Shown: positions 1 to 7,898, counted from the first letter of the stretch. The stretch is 10,460 bases of DNA from Chrysochromulina tobinii (GCA_001275005.1 JWZX01000891.1:1-10460), one strand, 5' to 3'. Notes: generated by a model not told the origin, from the letters alone. A program made the numbers and translations.

Positions 1-2
1 CC

Positions 3-3000
3 GGCGGCCCGGGGGGATTCCCTCCTCCGGGCGCCGTGCCGCCCGTCGCGCGGCACGATCTGATCTCGCCCCTCCTCGATCCAGATGGCATGAGCGGCGG
101 TGGTGTGGGCGGTGGTATGGGCGGCAGAGGGCGTGGGCGCGGGCGAGGCGGCGGACGGGGTGGCTTCTCCCCAACCATGCCTAATGCGCAGCGGCGCGCG
201 CCGATGGCCACGATGATCTCGTCGCCGCGCGTGCCCGCGCCGACGATGGAGCCGAACCCATCGCACCAGCCGTCGCACCCATCGCACTCGGCCGCGGCCA
301 TGTCGCGAAAGCGGGCGGACATGAACCAAGCGCTCGAGGCGGCGCGACTCGAGGCAAGCCGTCGCATGTGGCGCGCGAAATTGACCGCGCGCGCGCGAGA
401 GCGCGAGCGGAGCACGAGCCGGCGCGCACGCTCGGGCTTCATCCGTCCACCGAGCGTCATGCCGGTTCAAGGGCGTATGCTCCACGATCCATACTCCCTG
501 ACGCTCGCGCCGTACGCACCGCCCGTAGCCGCGCCGCCGCCATTCACAGCGCCGCCGCCATTCACAGACCATGGTGTCGGCCCATGGGCGTACCGGTACT
601 CGCATGATTGGCTGCATCGGGCGGTGCCGCAGGCCGCCCCCGTCTTGCTGCCGACGGGCGCCGTGACGGGCGCCGTCTTTGCGCCGCCGGGGCCGGGCAC
701 GGGCGCCGTGACGGGCGCCGCCTTTGCGCCAACGGGGCCGGGCATGGGCGCCGTGACGGGCGCCGCCTTTGCGCCGCCGGGGCCTGGCTTGGGCGGCAGC
801 CTAAGCGGCGGCAGCTTCGGTACGGTCAGTCTGAGCTCGGAGGAGCGAGATCGAGTTCGCGCCGAGACGCTCGCTCTCGTGCGTCAACAGGTCGAGGCAC
901 GACTCAATGAGGTCAGCGCGTCCGAGGAGGCGCTCCTTGGCTGATTGCTGCTGATGACTCTCTGACAGCCTCTGATTGCTTTCCTCATCAGGTCAGCGCG
1001 TCCGAGGAGGCACTCCGCCGTCAACGGCAGGCTGCCGAGCTGGCGCGGCAAGAGGCGTGGCAGCGCCATCAGCAGGCGTGGCTCGCCACCGAGGCCCGTC
1101 TGCAAGAAGAGAGCGAGGCGAAGGCAAAGGAGCTCGCCCAAATACATGCGAGGACGCGAGCGGAGGAGGAGGCCTCGATTGCCGCCGCGAAGCTCGCGGT
1201 GCTTGAGGACGGCGCCGAAGCCGCACACGTCGCCGCCGAGCTTGCGATGTCTCCGCTGCGCCCGCGCCCGCCTTCGCCACAGGCCACCGCCGAGGTTATG
1301 GCGCACGCGCGCGTCGAGGCGGCCGCGGCGGAGAGTTCGCAAGCGCACCCCAATGCATGCGCGCGCGTCGAGGCGGCCGCGGCGGAGACGGCCGAGGCGC
1401 CGTTGCACGAGCGTACGGAGCGCCGTCCCGAGCACACGGCGCATGACGGGACAAGAGCGCCGACGGTGACTAGTGTGACCTTCGGCCCAGGCTCGTCGTC
1501 GGCGGCATGCACGTCCACTCCCGAAGATTACAGCCTGGCGGCCCTGTCCGCGCGCGAGGCGTTACCGGAGCGCTTTCGGGAGGAGGCGCCGCCACCAACC
1601 CCACAGCCTGCCTCGCCGCCGCCCGCGCTGCCGCCGCCCGCGCCGCAGCAGCCTGCCTCGCCGCAGCCCGCGCCGCCGCAGCCCGCGTTCGCAGCGGATG
1701 CGTCGATGGTGCAAGCCGTCGAGCGTGCTCTGGCTGCCGCCGCGGAGGCTGCCACGAGGGCGGAGCAAGCGGAGGCGCGCTCGCGCCGTCTCGAGCAGCA
1801 GATGCAACGCCTCGAGGAGCAGATGCAACTGCCGCCCCACACACACGAGCACGCTCGCGAGCACGCGCCGCCACCCACACACCAATTCACACATCAGCCG
1901 CCCATGGCAACCACCACAACGCCCCCCGTGTCGGACGCACCGCAGCCTGTGCTACAGCAGCCGCCGTCCTCACCTCCGATGGACGCCGCACTTGCTGCCG
2001 CCTTTACTGCCTTTGAAACCGAAGAGGGCTCCTTGCGGCCTTCTCCACGCGAGGCTCAGGAGCCGCCTTCTCTGGTGGCCTCCGAGCCGCCGCCGCAGCC
2101 AGCGCCGACGCAGCCAGCACCGACGCAGCCGGCGCCCGAGCCGCTGCGGCCGCCTGCCATCTCGTTGTCCTCACGATCACGAGCGGACCGCCCCCTAGAA
2201 GGGGCAGCCGAGCGGGCGGCGGCGCGCGCCGAAGCCGCCGAGCGGGCGGCGCAGGCAGTGGAGGCCGCCGCCGCTCAAGCGGAGACCGAGGCAGCAAGGG
2301 CTAAAGAGCAGTCTGACGCCGTGGCGGCGGTGGGCGCCAACGTCTTCGACTCGCCCGGCGTCGGTATGGCAGCAGTGGAGGCGGCGGAGGCGGCCAGGAA
2401 GACAGCTGCAGCGGAGCGGGTGGCTGCGGAGAGGGTCAAGTTTGCTGCGTACTCGGCACTGCTCTCTGCACGCTCTCTGCAGAAGGCGGCGGAGGAGCAG
2501 GCGGCGGCGGCGGAGAGAAAGGTGGCGGAGGAGAAGGCAGCAGCGGAGGTGAAGGCGGCGGAGGCGAAGGCGGCGGCGGCGGAGTTGAAAGCAGCGGCGG
2601 AGAGGGCAGCGGAAGAAAGGTTGGCGGCGGAGAGGGCCGCTGTAGCGGCGGAAGCGAAAGCGGCGGCGGAGCTGAAGGCGGCGGCCGAGAGTTTGGCAGC
2701 AGCAAAGGCGGCATCGGAGAAGGCGGCGGCACTCAGGGAAGAGGCGGCAACGGCTGTTGTGGCTCGGGCGAGGGCGGCGAGGGCCGACGGCGTCATGTTG
2801 CTCGACTTCAAGGGCGAGGGCGGTGGCGAGATCGATTCCATTGCCAAAGGCGCGCCAGTGTGGCAGATCGACCCGAACGCGTTCCGCGTGGGCGGCTGGG
2901 TGCAGGTGGTGACGGCCGAGGGCGAAGGCGGCTTTGTGCCTGAGGAATTCGTCGCATGGGCCGAGCGTGATGCGACGAAAGAGGCGCCGCCCGCCGCTCT

Positions 3001-4177
3001 GCTCAGCCCTCAAAGGTTGAAGCCCAAGTCCGCGTACCTCGAGGGGCTCGGCCGTGAAGAACGGGCGGCGGTGCTCATCGCCTCGGCTTCGCGCGGCATG
3101 CTCGGACGCAGCGAGTCGTTCTATCGGCGCATGGAGCTGCAGCAGGAGGAGGGGCTTGAGACAGAGGAGGAGGAGCCGCTGCCGCTGCCGCAGGCTCCCC
3201 CCGGGACTGCGTCTGACGGGTCGGCCATGCGCGTCCTCGTGGCGCTGGCCGAGTATACGGGCCAGCCCGACTCTGAGGAGGTCTCGCTCACGACTGGCAT
3301 GCGTCTTCTGCAGCTCGAGCCGCCGGACGCCAACGGCTGGGTCGGAGTCGCGCCCATCACGGCGCCCGTGGGAGCAGTCAGCCCGCGACGCATGGCCGCG
3401 GGCTTCGCGCCTGCAACCTACCTGACGGTGCTCGAGCCCGACGGCGTGATGCTCCTCGACTTTGAGCTCGAGGGAGATAGCGAGCTCCTCCAGATCGCCA
3501 AAGGCACGCCTGTGTGGATTGGGCAGATCGACCCGAACGCGTTCCGCGTGGGCGGCTGGGTGCAGGTGGTGACGGCCGACGGAAGGTGCGGCTCGGTGCC
3601 TGAGGAATTCGTCGCATGGGCCGAGCGTGATGCGACGAAAGAGGCGCCGCCGGCCGCTCTGCTCAGCCCTCAAAGGTTGAAGCCCAAGTCCGCGTACCTC
3701 GAGAGGCTCGGCCGTGAAGAACGGGCGGCGGTGCTCATCGCCTCGGCCTCGCGCGGCATGCTCGCACGCAGCGAGTCGTTCTATCGGCGCATGGAGCTGC
3801 AGCAGGAGGAGGGACTCGAGACAGAGGAGCCCCACGACTCCGCCGACGTGCTCGAGAGTGGACATCCCACAGGCTACGAGCCCAGATCGGTGCTCGAGAA
3901 GCAGCGGGTACTCTTCGCCGAGCACCCTGTCCACAAGACGGGGGCCATGAGTGGGTTTGGCGCCTTTGAGCAGACCATGGTCGTTCAAGAGAGCAGTTCG
4001 CGCCCGCCCCGAGCCCTCGAGACTCTAGTGGCGGAGGCGCCGGCCGAGCGCGCTTCCCTCCATGCCTCTGTCCAGCCGCCGAGCAGGCGTGGCTCGCTCG
4101 TAACGTGCGGTGAGGACGAGCAATCGTGGGAAGACTATCTCGAACAAGCGGCAGAGGATGCGGAAGCATGGACGTAG
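3..4177 (+). CDS. Large coiled-coil/SH3-domain scaffold-like protein, 5' partial, two exons
   Basis: Joined as 3-911 plus 992-4177, about 1364 residues; the frame is open to the window edge, so the true start probably lies upstream (the first in-frame ATG is at 90). Residue numbers count from base 3. The order is: a Gly/Arg-rich RGRG stretch (about 30-55), Pro/Ala linkers, three 15-residue GAVTGA-type repeats (219-263), coiled coil (about 285-400), Pro-rich segments, a second coiled coil, then a long Ala/Glu/Lys heptad-like region (about 708-900). Next comes an SH3-like module beginning DGVMLLDF (902-1029), a more canonical SH3 domain with ALAEYTG, NGWVG and GFAPATYLTVLE (1049-1118), and a second copy of the first module (1120-1249). 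No catalytic motif, signal peptide or membrane segment is visible. SH3 domains normally bind proline-rich ligands and the protein has its own Pro-rich tracts, so a cytoplasmic scaffold is plausible, but this is inference. I recognise no specific family. The coding call rests on frame continuity across the intron and on the SH3 pattern. Confidence 0.72.
531..566 (+). repeat. Two tandem 18-nt repeats coding for APPPFT
   Basis: Two perfect copies of an 18-nt unit (531-548, 549-566) lie in the coding frame and encode APPPFT twice. They look like a recent in-frame slippage duplication in a proline-rich linker. Confidence 0.85.
657..791 (+). repeat. Three tandem 45-nt repeats coding for GAVTGA-x-FAP-x-GPG-x
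   Basis: Three in-frame 45-nt units (657-701, 702-746, 747-791) encode 15-residue repeats that start GAVTGA and end GPG plus T, M or L. The copies differ at only a few positions. They form a Gly/Ala/Pro-rich, probably disordered spacer ahead of the first coiled coil. Confidence 0.88.
912..991 (+). other. 80-nt GT-AG spliceosomal intron in the coiled-coil/SH3 gene (phase 0)
   Basis: The donor is GAG|GTCAGC and the acceptor TCATCAG|GTCAGC, after a pyrimidine-leaning stretch TTGCTTTCCTC. Reading through meets TGA at 942-944. Removing the 80 nt moves frame 3 exactly into the frame open from 992 to 4177 and joins two halves of one coiled coil. CTGAC at 962-966 is a possible branch site. The intron starts with a near copy of the first 25 nt of the next exon, and CTGATTGCT occurs twice inside it (941-949, 972-980). 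Confidence 0.82.
1307..1388 (+). repeat. Two 28-nt copies, 54-nt period, coding for ARVEAAAAE
   Basis: The same 28 nt occur at 1307-1334 and 1361-1388, offset by 54 nt (18 codons), and encode ARVEAAAAE twice. The intervening 26 nt have no third copy. This is a further sign that the gene grew by short in-frame duplications. Confidence 0.8.
2786..3829 (+). repeat. Duplicated SH3-like module flanking a distinct SH3 domain
   Basis: Copy 1 is 2786-3169 (384 nt) and copy 2 is 3440-3829 (390 nt, two extra codons giving VWIGQ instead of VWQ). The stretches 2864-3169 and 3524-3829 align without gaps at a 660-nt offset; by my count 14 of 306 positions differ, 8 of them within about 17 nt near 2920-2936. 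The first 75 nt or so of each copy are much more diverged. Each copy encodes a module from DGVMLLDF through GGWVQVVTA and VPEEFVAWAE, then a helical tail ending EEGLETEE. Confidence 0.9.
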
Positions 4178-4904
4178 GTCTCGAAGGACGTAGGAGAGAG
4201 CGACGAGGTCGATACTAGGTCTAGGATGAGAGGTCAGCACACACAGAACGACCACAGTGGACTTCAAGGGAGTAGGGAGCTAGGGACCGAACGGCGATGG
4301 ATGCCACATCGATGGATGCACCGCGACCGCCCGCCCCGGCGCCCGGGCGAAGCGTGCCAAGCGAGGGTACCGTAGAGCCCTAGAGAGTAGCGAGTGCGTT
4401 CGAAACCATCCGGCGCATCATGGTTGCTTCGAAATCATGTGTTCCGGAAATCGACGTGCTCGCCCCCGAAACGATCGCGCTCGCTTGATGTTCCTTACCC
4501 CTGTAGCCTGTTGAGGGTCAGGGTCGGTACCGAACCGACGACACACACGCAGCAGCTCCACGGCACCGCGACCCAAATAGGCACCTCCAAAGGCGCCTCG
4601 CGCTTGCTCATACCCCACCTCTCCCTCCCAGCCTCCCTAAACCAACCCGTACCCGACCTGAAGGGGCCGCTCAACATGCTATTGAAGGTTCAAGTTCAAG
4701 CAAGCTAATAAGGATTGTGCATGCTTGCTTGCTTGTTCAAGTTCTGGTAAAGTTCTACAGTAGAAGAAACTTGTCATGTGAGACGTAACGGCGTTTTGGA
4801 TGTGATGACGACGAGCACGCAAAGGCGTGCGCGATCTTGAGACCCGTGCGGAGGGGGCGACGCCCGTGTGGGGCGGGGCGACTTTCCACGGCACGGCGGC
4901 ACTC
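4178..4904. other. Non-coding region between the SH3 gene and the TIR gene
   Basis: This holds the 3' flank of the first gene and the 5' flank of the second. I see no supported gene. CGATGGATGC is repeated directly at 4295-4304 and 4310-4319. A direct/inverted repeat cluster lies at 4688-4744, and TTCTAC-A-GTAGAA at 4753-4765 is a short palindrome. I see no clear AATAAA or TATA box. The TIR reading frame stays open back to 4809, just after an in-frame TGA at 4806-4808, so part of this region may be coding if an upstream exon or non-ATG start is used. Confidence 0.6.
4688..4744. repeat. Nested direct and inverted repeat (possible hairpin) upstream of the TIR gene
   Basis: GTTCAAGTTC occurs at 4688-4697 and 4735-4744. 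Between the copies, CAAGCAAGC (4697-4705) and GCTTGCTTG (4723-4731) form a perfect 9-bp inverted repeat around a 17-nt A/T-rich spacer. It could fold as a hairpin in RNA or DNA, be a protein-binding site, or be the remnant of a small element. No function can be assigned. Confidence 0.6.
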
Positions 4905-7898
4905 ATGGAAGTGCTTCCCGAGGCGCATGGGGACCGCTTCGTCGTGCCGCGCGCGATCACAATCGAGCAGCTGGAGGGATGCAAGCGCCGAGCGCGCGTG
5001 CTGCTCCCCAAAGGCGTCCGGTACAAAGATTTCTACCCCTCCATTGTTCTGTCGTACGCATCGGGTCGCCGTACCAAACGCAAAGACGCTGCAGACGACT
5101 GCGAAGGCTCCGGGCCCGGCGTGATGTACGCCATGGGGCTGATGGAGTTCCTCCACGAGCGCGGCCTGCAGTGCTTCTCCGGGCTGCAAGTGCCCCCCGG
5201 CGTAGACTGGCAGACCTTTATGCTGCGCCTGACTGGCGAGAATGGGAAGCGTGAGAAGCCGAAGGTGCTCATCATCATCCTCACCGCGGGACTGTATCAG
5301 TCCAAGCCGTGCTTGAAAGAGATCAGCACTGCCATCGAGAACAAGATCGCTCTCCTACCGGTGCGCTTTGAGGACAATTTGCCTGCCAAAGAGGAGCAGT
5401 GGACGAACCTCGACGACCCGGATTGGGAGATGATGAAATTTCACGTACAAGCCAAACTTAACAAGCTCAATAACATCCCCAACCCCGGCACGGTGCTCAC
5501 GAGAGCCTCTGCTCTGGATGACGTCATGGCGGAGATCGAAAAATATCTGCCGACGTCAGATGCGCCGGTCGAGGCGCCGATCGAGGCGCGCCCTGCCTCG
5601 GCGGCCGCCGCTGCCGCCGAGGTGGATGCAGTGGTCGGGTGGTCCACTCCACAGCTAAAGGAGTTCCTCGTGCAGCACGGCGTGGTCATGGGCGGATTCG
5701 TAGAGAAGAGAGAGCTCATCGACGAGGTGCAACGACTGAAGCGGGAAGCGATCGAGGCGCGCCCTGCTAAGCACACGGCGCAGCCGCCGACCCCCATACC
5801 CTTGGGCGGCGCCACACCGTCGACGCGCTTCCCCGTCGGCTACAAGATTCACGTTGAAGACGTTGAACACGTGAGTCAGCTCCGTCAGCTGCCCCCCGGC
5901 CAGATCGGCAAGCTGCCCAAAAATCTATCGCTGCATGACAAGCTCATTCTCGAAGTGCCCTCCCATGTGGTGCGCGTCGACGGTGTGGCGCCGGCAGCCA
6001 TCGCCGCGATGAGCTGCGACGAGGCTGCCACTTGGACAGGCCTGCAGATTCTGCATATGACGAGAGAACAGCTCATGGCCATCACGGAGCAGCAGGTAGA
6101 CAGCCTACCTCGGAGCACGTTGACTTACGTCAAGAACAACTTCAAGTACACGGAAGGCAAGATACTCGGGAGCCAAATCGCAAAATCGAAAAGATTCGAA
6201 AAACAGGCAATACCTTATTTTTCTTCCCCTTGCAGGGGAGAAGACAAAGTCAAAGACTTCCTACCTACAATTGGCGAGTCGCCGGATGAATTCGTTGCAC
6301 GTGCTGAAGTTGCTCTCAGGGTACCCCAGCAAGATTATATGACGCCAAAGTTTCACGATCAATTCACCTTCGAATACGGCGAGCTTGTGCTCGTGCGGCG
6401 CAGCAGCGGCGCGCTGAACTATGCCCAGGTAGTGAGCAACGCGAGCGGGCTGCACGTCCTCGAGTGGTCAGTGGAAGAAGTTGCCGATTGGGCAGCATCG
6501 TGCTCTGTCAAGGCCGCAGTCAAGGAGATCGGTGATGGCCACACGCTGATGCATGTCACTCAGAGGTGGCTCCGTGAAGGCGAGACCCACGTCATCAAGG
6601 ACCTGCAGGAGCTCGGCGTCCCAGCTATTCACGGGAAGAATCTGTTGATAAAGGCTATGGCGCTGCGGTTGCCCACATGCCTGTTCAACCGTAGGCCATC
6701 GACCCAAGCTGTCATCTGCTCAAAGCGTAAGCAACCCATGGACATCGAGCGTGTGACCATTGAGCAGATGAAAGCCGCCGGCTTCAGTCCGTCATCGTGC
6801 AAGTGGGCGGGCTTCACGCTTGCGGATTTGGTGAGCGCACAGCATCTATCACCCGATGTATGTTCGGCGCGGGAGGCGAGGGATGCGGGTGCGACACCTG
6901 AGCAGATGAAGGCCTACGGATTCAGTCCGTGCGCGTGCAAAAAGGCGGGCTTCACGCTTGCAGAATTGGTGAGCGCACAGCATCTATCACCCGATGTATG
7001 TTCGGCACAGGAGGCGAGGGATGCGGGTGCGACAAAGGAGCAGATGAAGGCCGCCGGTCTCTTGCAGAAGGCGACGCGCGAGTTGTTCGAGGCTGCAAAG
7101 GCTGGTAAGAACGACGAGCTCAAGACGCTCATCGACGTGGGTGGCGACGTCTGTTGGAAGAATCCTTCCGAGGACGGGATGACTGCGCTGCACTGTGCCG
7201 CTTTAGAAGGGCATTTGGCCTGTGTCAAGACGCTGCTCCACGCCAAGGTGCGTCTAGTGGACATCTTGACCTCCACCAAAGGGGCGACGGCACTCCATTC
7301 CGCCGCAGCCGGAGGGCATGTGAACTGCATCGAGGCGCTGCTTCGCGCCAAGGTGCGATTGGACGCCACGACGTCCGACGGGGACACGGCGCTCCACATA
7401 GCCGCCCGCCTCAGCAAGTTGGACGCCGTGAAGCGGCTGCTCGCCGCTGGCGCCAGAACGGCGATTCGAAACAAGGCTGGCCAGGCAGCGCTCGACATCG
7501 CACGGTGGAGGGCCAAGATGGCGGAGAAGGCGGAGACTGCGGAGAAGGCGGAGGGCCACATCTTGGGCATCGCGCTGCACCTTGAGGCAGCGGAGAAGGC
7601 GGAGGACGTTTTGGGCGGCGGCAGTGCTGCCGCCAGCGGCAGCGCCGGCGGCTCGGCGACTGTGAATCCGAGATGCGCGCCCTGCTGCTGCTGCTGCTTG
7701 GAACGCGCGCTCGTAGGAACTGCCGCCAGGCTCGGCTGGGCCCTCGCTGGCCGGCCGAGCCACGACCCACGAGCGACCGCCGACGGCGCCCGCGGCCGGC
7801 GAGAGCTCCCGGTGGCGGTCGGCCGGAGAGCTCCCGGCGACTCAGGGCAAAAGAGATACCGCGAGTATAAAGGGTATCTCTTCGTGCCTTGCCTTTAA
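4905..7898 (+). CDS. TIR-domain protein with SAP-like, SAM-like, decapeptide-type and ankyrin repeats
   Basis: The first in-frame ATG is at 4905 (997 codons unspliced; about 967 residues if the 90-nt intron is removed). Unspliced numbering: a TIR-like domain at about 43-216 has PSIVLSYAS as the first strand, GLQCFSGLQVPPGVDW, KVLIIILTAGLYQS and CLKEIS with Glu139. A SAP-like helix pair follows (about 246-277, WSTPQLKEFL then EKRELIDEV). A small beta module (FEYGELVLVRRSSG) precedes a SAM-like domain (521-591, WSVEEVADWA to LLIKAMALRL). Two and a part 46-residue repeats (620-717) come next, then about four ankyrin repeats (721-869; TALHCAALEGH, TALHSAAAGGH, TALHIAARLS). TIR domains either assemble signalling complexes or cleave NAD, and Glu139 matches the catalytic glutamate of plant-type TIRs, so NADase activity is possible but inferred. 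The ATG context is weak and upstream codons look coding, so the N-terminus may be incomplete. The Arg-rich C-terminal 100 residues are doubtful. Confidence 0.78.
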   Translation: MEVLPEAHGDRFVVPRAITIEQLEGCKRRARVLLPKGVRYKDFYPSIVLSYASGRRTKRKDAADDCEGSGPGVMYAMGLMEFLHERGLQCFSGLQVPPGVDWQTFMLRLTGENGKREKPKVLIIILTAGLYQSKPCLKEISTAIENKIALLPVRFEDNLPAKEEQWTNLDDPDWEMMKFHVQAKLNKLNNIPNPGTVLTRASALDDVMAEIEKYLPTSDAPVEAPIEARPASAAAAAAEVDAVVGWSTPQLKEFLVQHGVVMGGFVEKRELIDEVQRLKREAIEARPAKHTAQPPTPIPLGGATPSTRFPVGYKIHVEDVEHVSQLRQLPPGQIGKLPKNLSLHDKLILEVPSHVVRVDGVAPAAIAAMSCDEAATWTGLQILHMTREQLMAITEQQVDSLPRSTLTYVKNNFKYTEGKILGSQIAKSKRFEKQAIPYFSSPCRGEDKVKDFLPTIGESPDEFVARAEVALRVPQQDYMTPKFHDQFTFEYGELVLVRRSSGALNYAQVVSNASGLHVLEWSVEEVADWAASCSVKAAVKEIGDGHTLMHVTQRWLREGETHVIKDLQELGVPAIHGKNLLIKAMALRLPTCLFNRRPSTQAVICSKRKQPMDIERVTIEQMKAAGFSPSSCKWAGFTLADLVSAQHLSPDVCSAREARDAGATPEQMKAYGFSPCACKKAGFTLAELVSAQHLSPDVCSAQEARDAGATKEQMKAAGLLQKATRELFEAAKAGKNDELKTLIDVGGDVCWKNPSEDGMTALHCAALEGHLACVKTLLHAKVRLVDILTSTKGATALHSAAAGGHVNCIEALLRAKVRLDATTSDGDTALHIAARLSKLDAVKRLLAAGARTAIRNKAGQAALDIARWRAKMAEKAETAEKAEGHILGIALHLEAAEKAEDVLGGGSAAASGSAGGSATVNPRCAPCCCCCLERALVGTAARLGWALAGRPSHDPRATADGARGRRELPVAVGRRAPGDSGQKRYREYKGYLFVPCL
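6146..6235 (+). other. Probable 90-nt in-frame intron in the TIR gene (phase 2)
   Basis: The 3' end is a strong acceptor: a pyrimidine tract at about 6211-6231 followed by TTGCAG. The only GT donor that keeps the downstream SAM frame is TTCAA|GTACAC at 6146. Splicing restores the same Lys codon and joins YVKNNFK to GEDKVKDF. The segment is 43% GC by my count (39 of 90), well below its surroundings, and reads as a Lys/Ser-rich run unlike its neighbours. It contains no stop, so retention would add 30 residues. The donor is not ideal, so the call is probable only. Confidence 0.55.
6762..7061 (+). repeat. Tandem 138-nt repeats (two full, one partial) coding for 46-residue units
   Basis: Units start at 6762 and 6900, and a partial third starts at 7038. 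By my count units 1 and 2 differ at 17 of 138 positions, with a run of about 41 identical bases near the centre. Each unit encodes EQMKAxGFSPxxCKxAGFTLAxLVSAQHL and ends EARDAGAT, with a roughly ten-residue sub-period (AGAT, GFSP, AGFT). The array leads directly into the ankyrin repeats. Confidence 0.85.
7065..7512 (+). other. Ankyrin-repeat region of the TIR protein
   Basis: Consecutive roughly 33-residue ankyrin repeats carry the G-x-TALH-x-AA-x-x-GH signature and helix ends such as CVKTLLHAKV, CIEALLRAKV and AVKRLLAAGA. The first repeat (ATRELFEAAKAGKNDELKTL) and the last (GQAALDIAR) are degenerate caps, as is usual. The region probably binds a protein partner or regulates the TIR domain. 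Confidence 0.88.
7801..7882. repeat. Direct repeat and 10-bp hairpin at the 3' end of the TIR reading frame
   Basis: GAGAGCTCCCGG occurs at 7801-7812 and again at 7826-7837. Just downstream, AAGAGATACC (7851-7860) pairs perfectly with GGTATCTCTT (7873-7882) around a 12-nt loop. The hairpin ends 13 nt before the stop codon at 7896-7898. It may be a 3'-end processing or RNA structural element, or chance; the sequence alone does not decide. Confidence 0.5.

Noticed and set aside
2204-2785. Bacterial TolA-like protein, suggested by the Ala/Glu/Lys repeats
   Set aside because: The similarity is compositional (long Ala-rich helix); there is no N-terminal membrane anchor or TolA C-terminal domain, and the gene has an intron and SH3 domains.
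2195-3988. A 597-codon open frame on the minus strand
   Set aside because: It is antisense to the coiled-coil/SH3 gene, is Arg/Leu/Cys-rich without recognisable domains, and stays open because the high-GC alanine and glutamate codons opposite it rarely give stops.
4523-4539. Minus-strand hairpin resembling a tRNA T arm (5-bp stem, 7-nt loop)
   Set aside because: The loop lacks the conserved A of TTCRA, and no matching acceptor stem or anticodon arm is found at the right distance.
4394-4708. A possible 104-codon gene between the first two genes
   Set aside because: It begins at GTG, shows no domain or compositional support and overlaps the direct/inverted repeat cluster.
6157-6235. GC-AG intron starting at AAG|GCAAGA
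   Set aside because: Removing these 79 nt shifts the frame and hits a stop soon after, losing the SAM and ankyrin regions. The GT donor at 6146 keeps the frame.
6828-6962. Donor-like GTGAGC and acceptor-like TTGCAG inside the 138-nt repeats
   Set aside because: The protein repeat continues cleanly through both sites, so these look like coincidental matches within coding sequence.
7866-7873. TATAAAGG as a promoter TATA box
   Set aside because: It lies in the loop of a hairpin at the end of the TIR reading frame, and no gene starts downstream on the plus strand.
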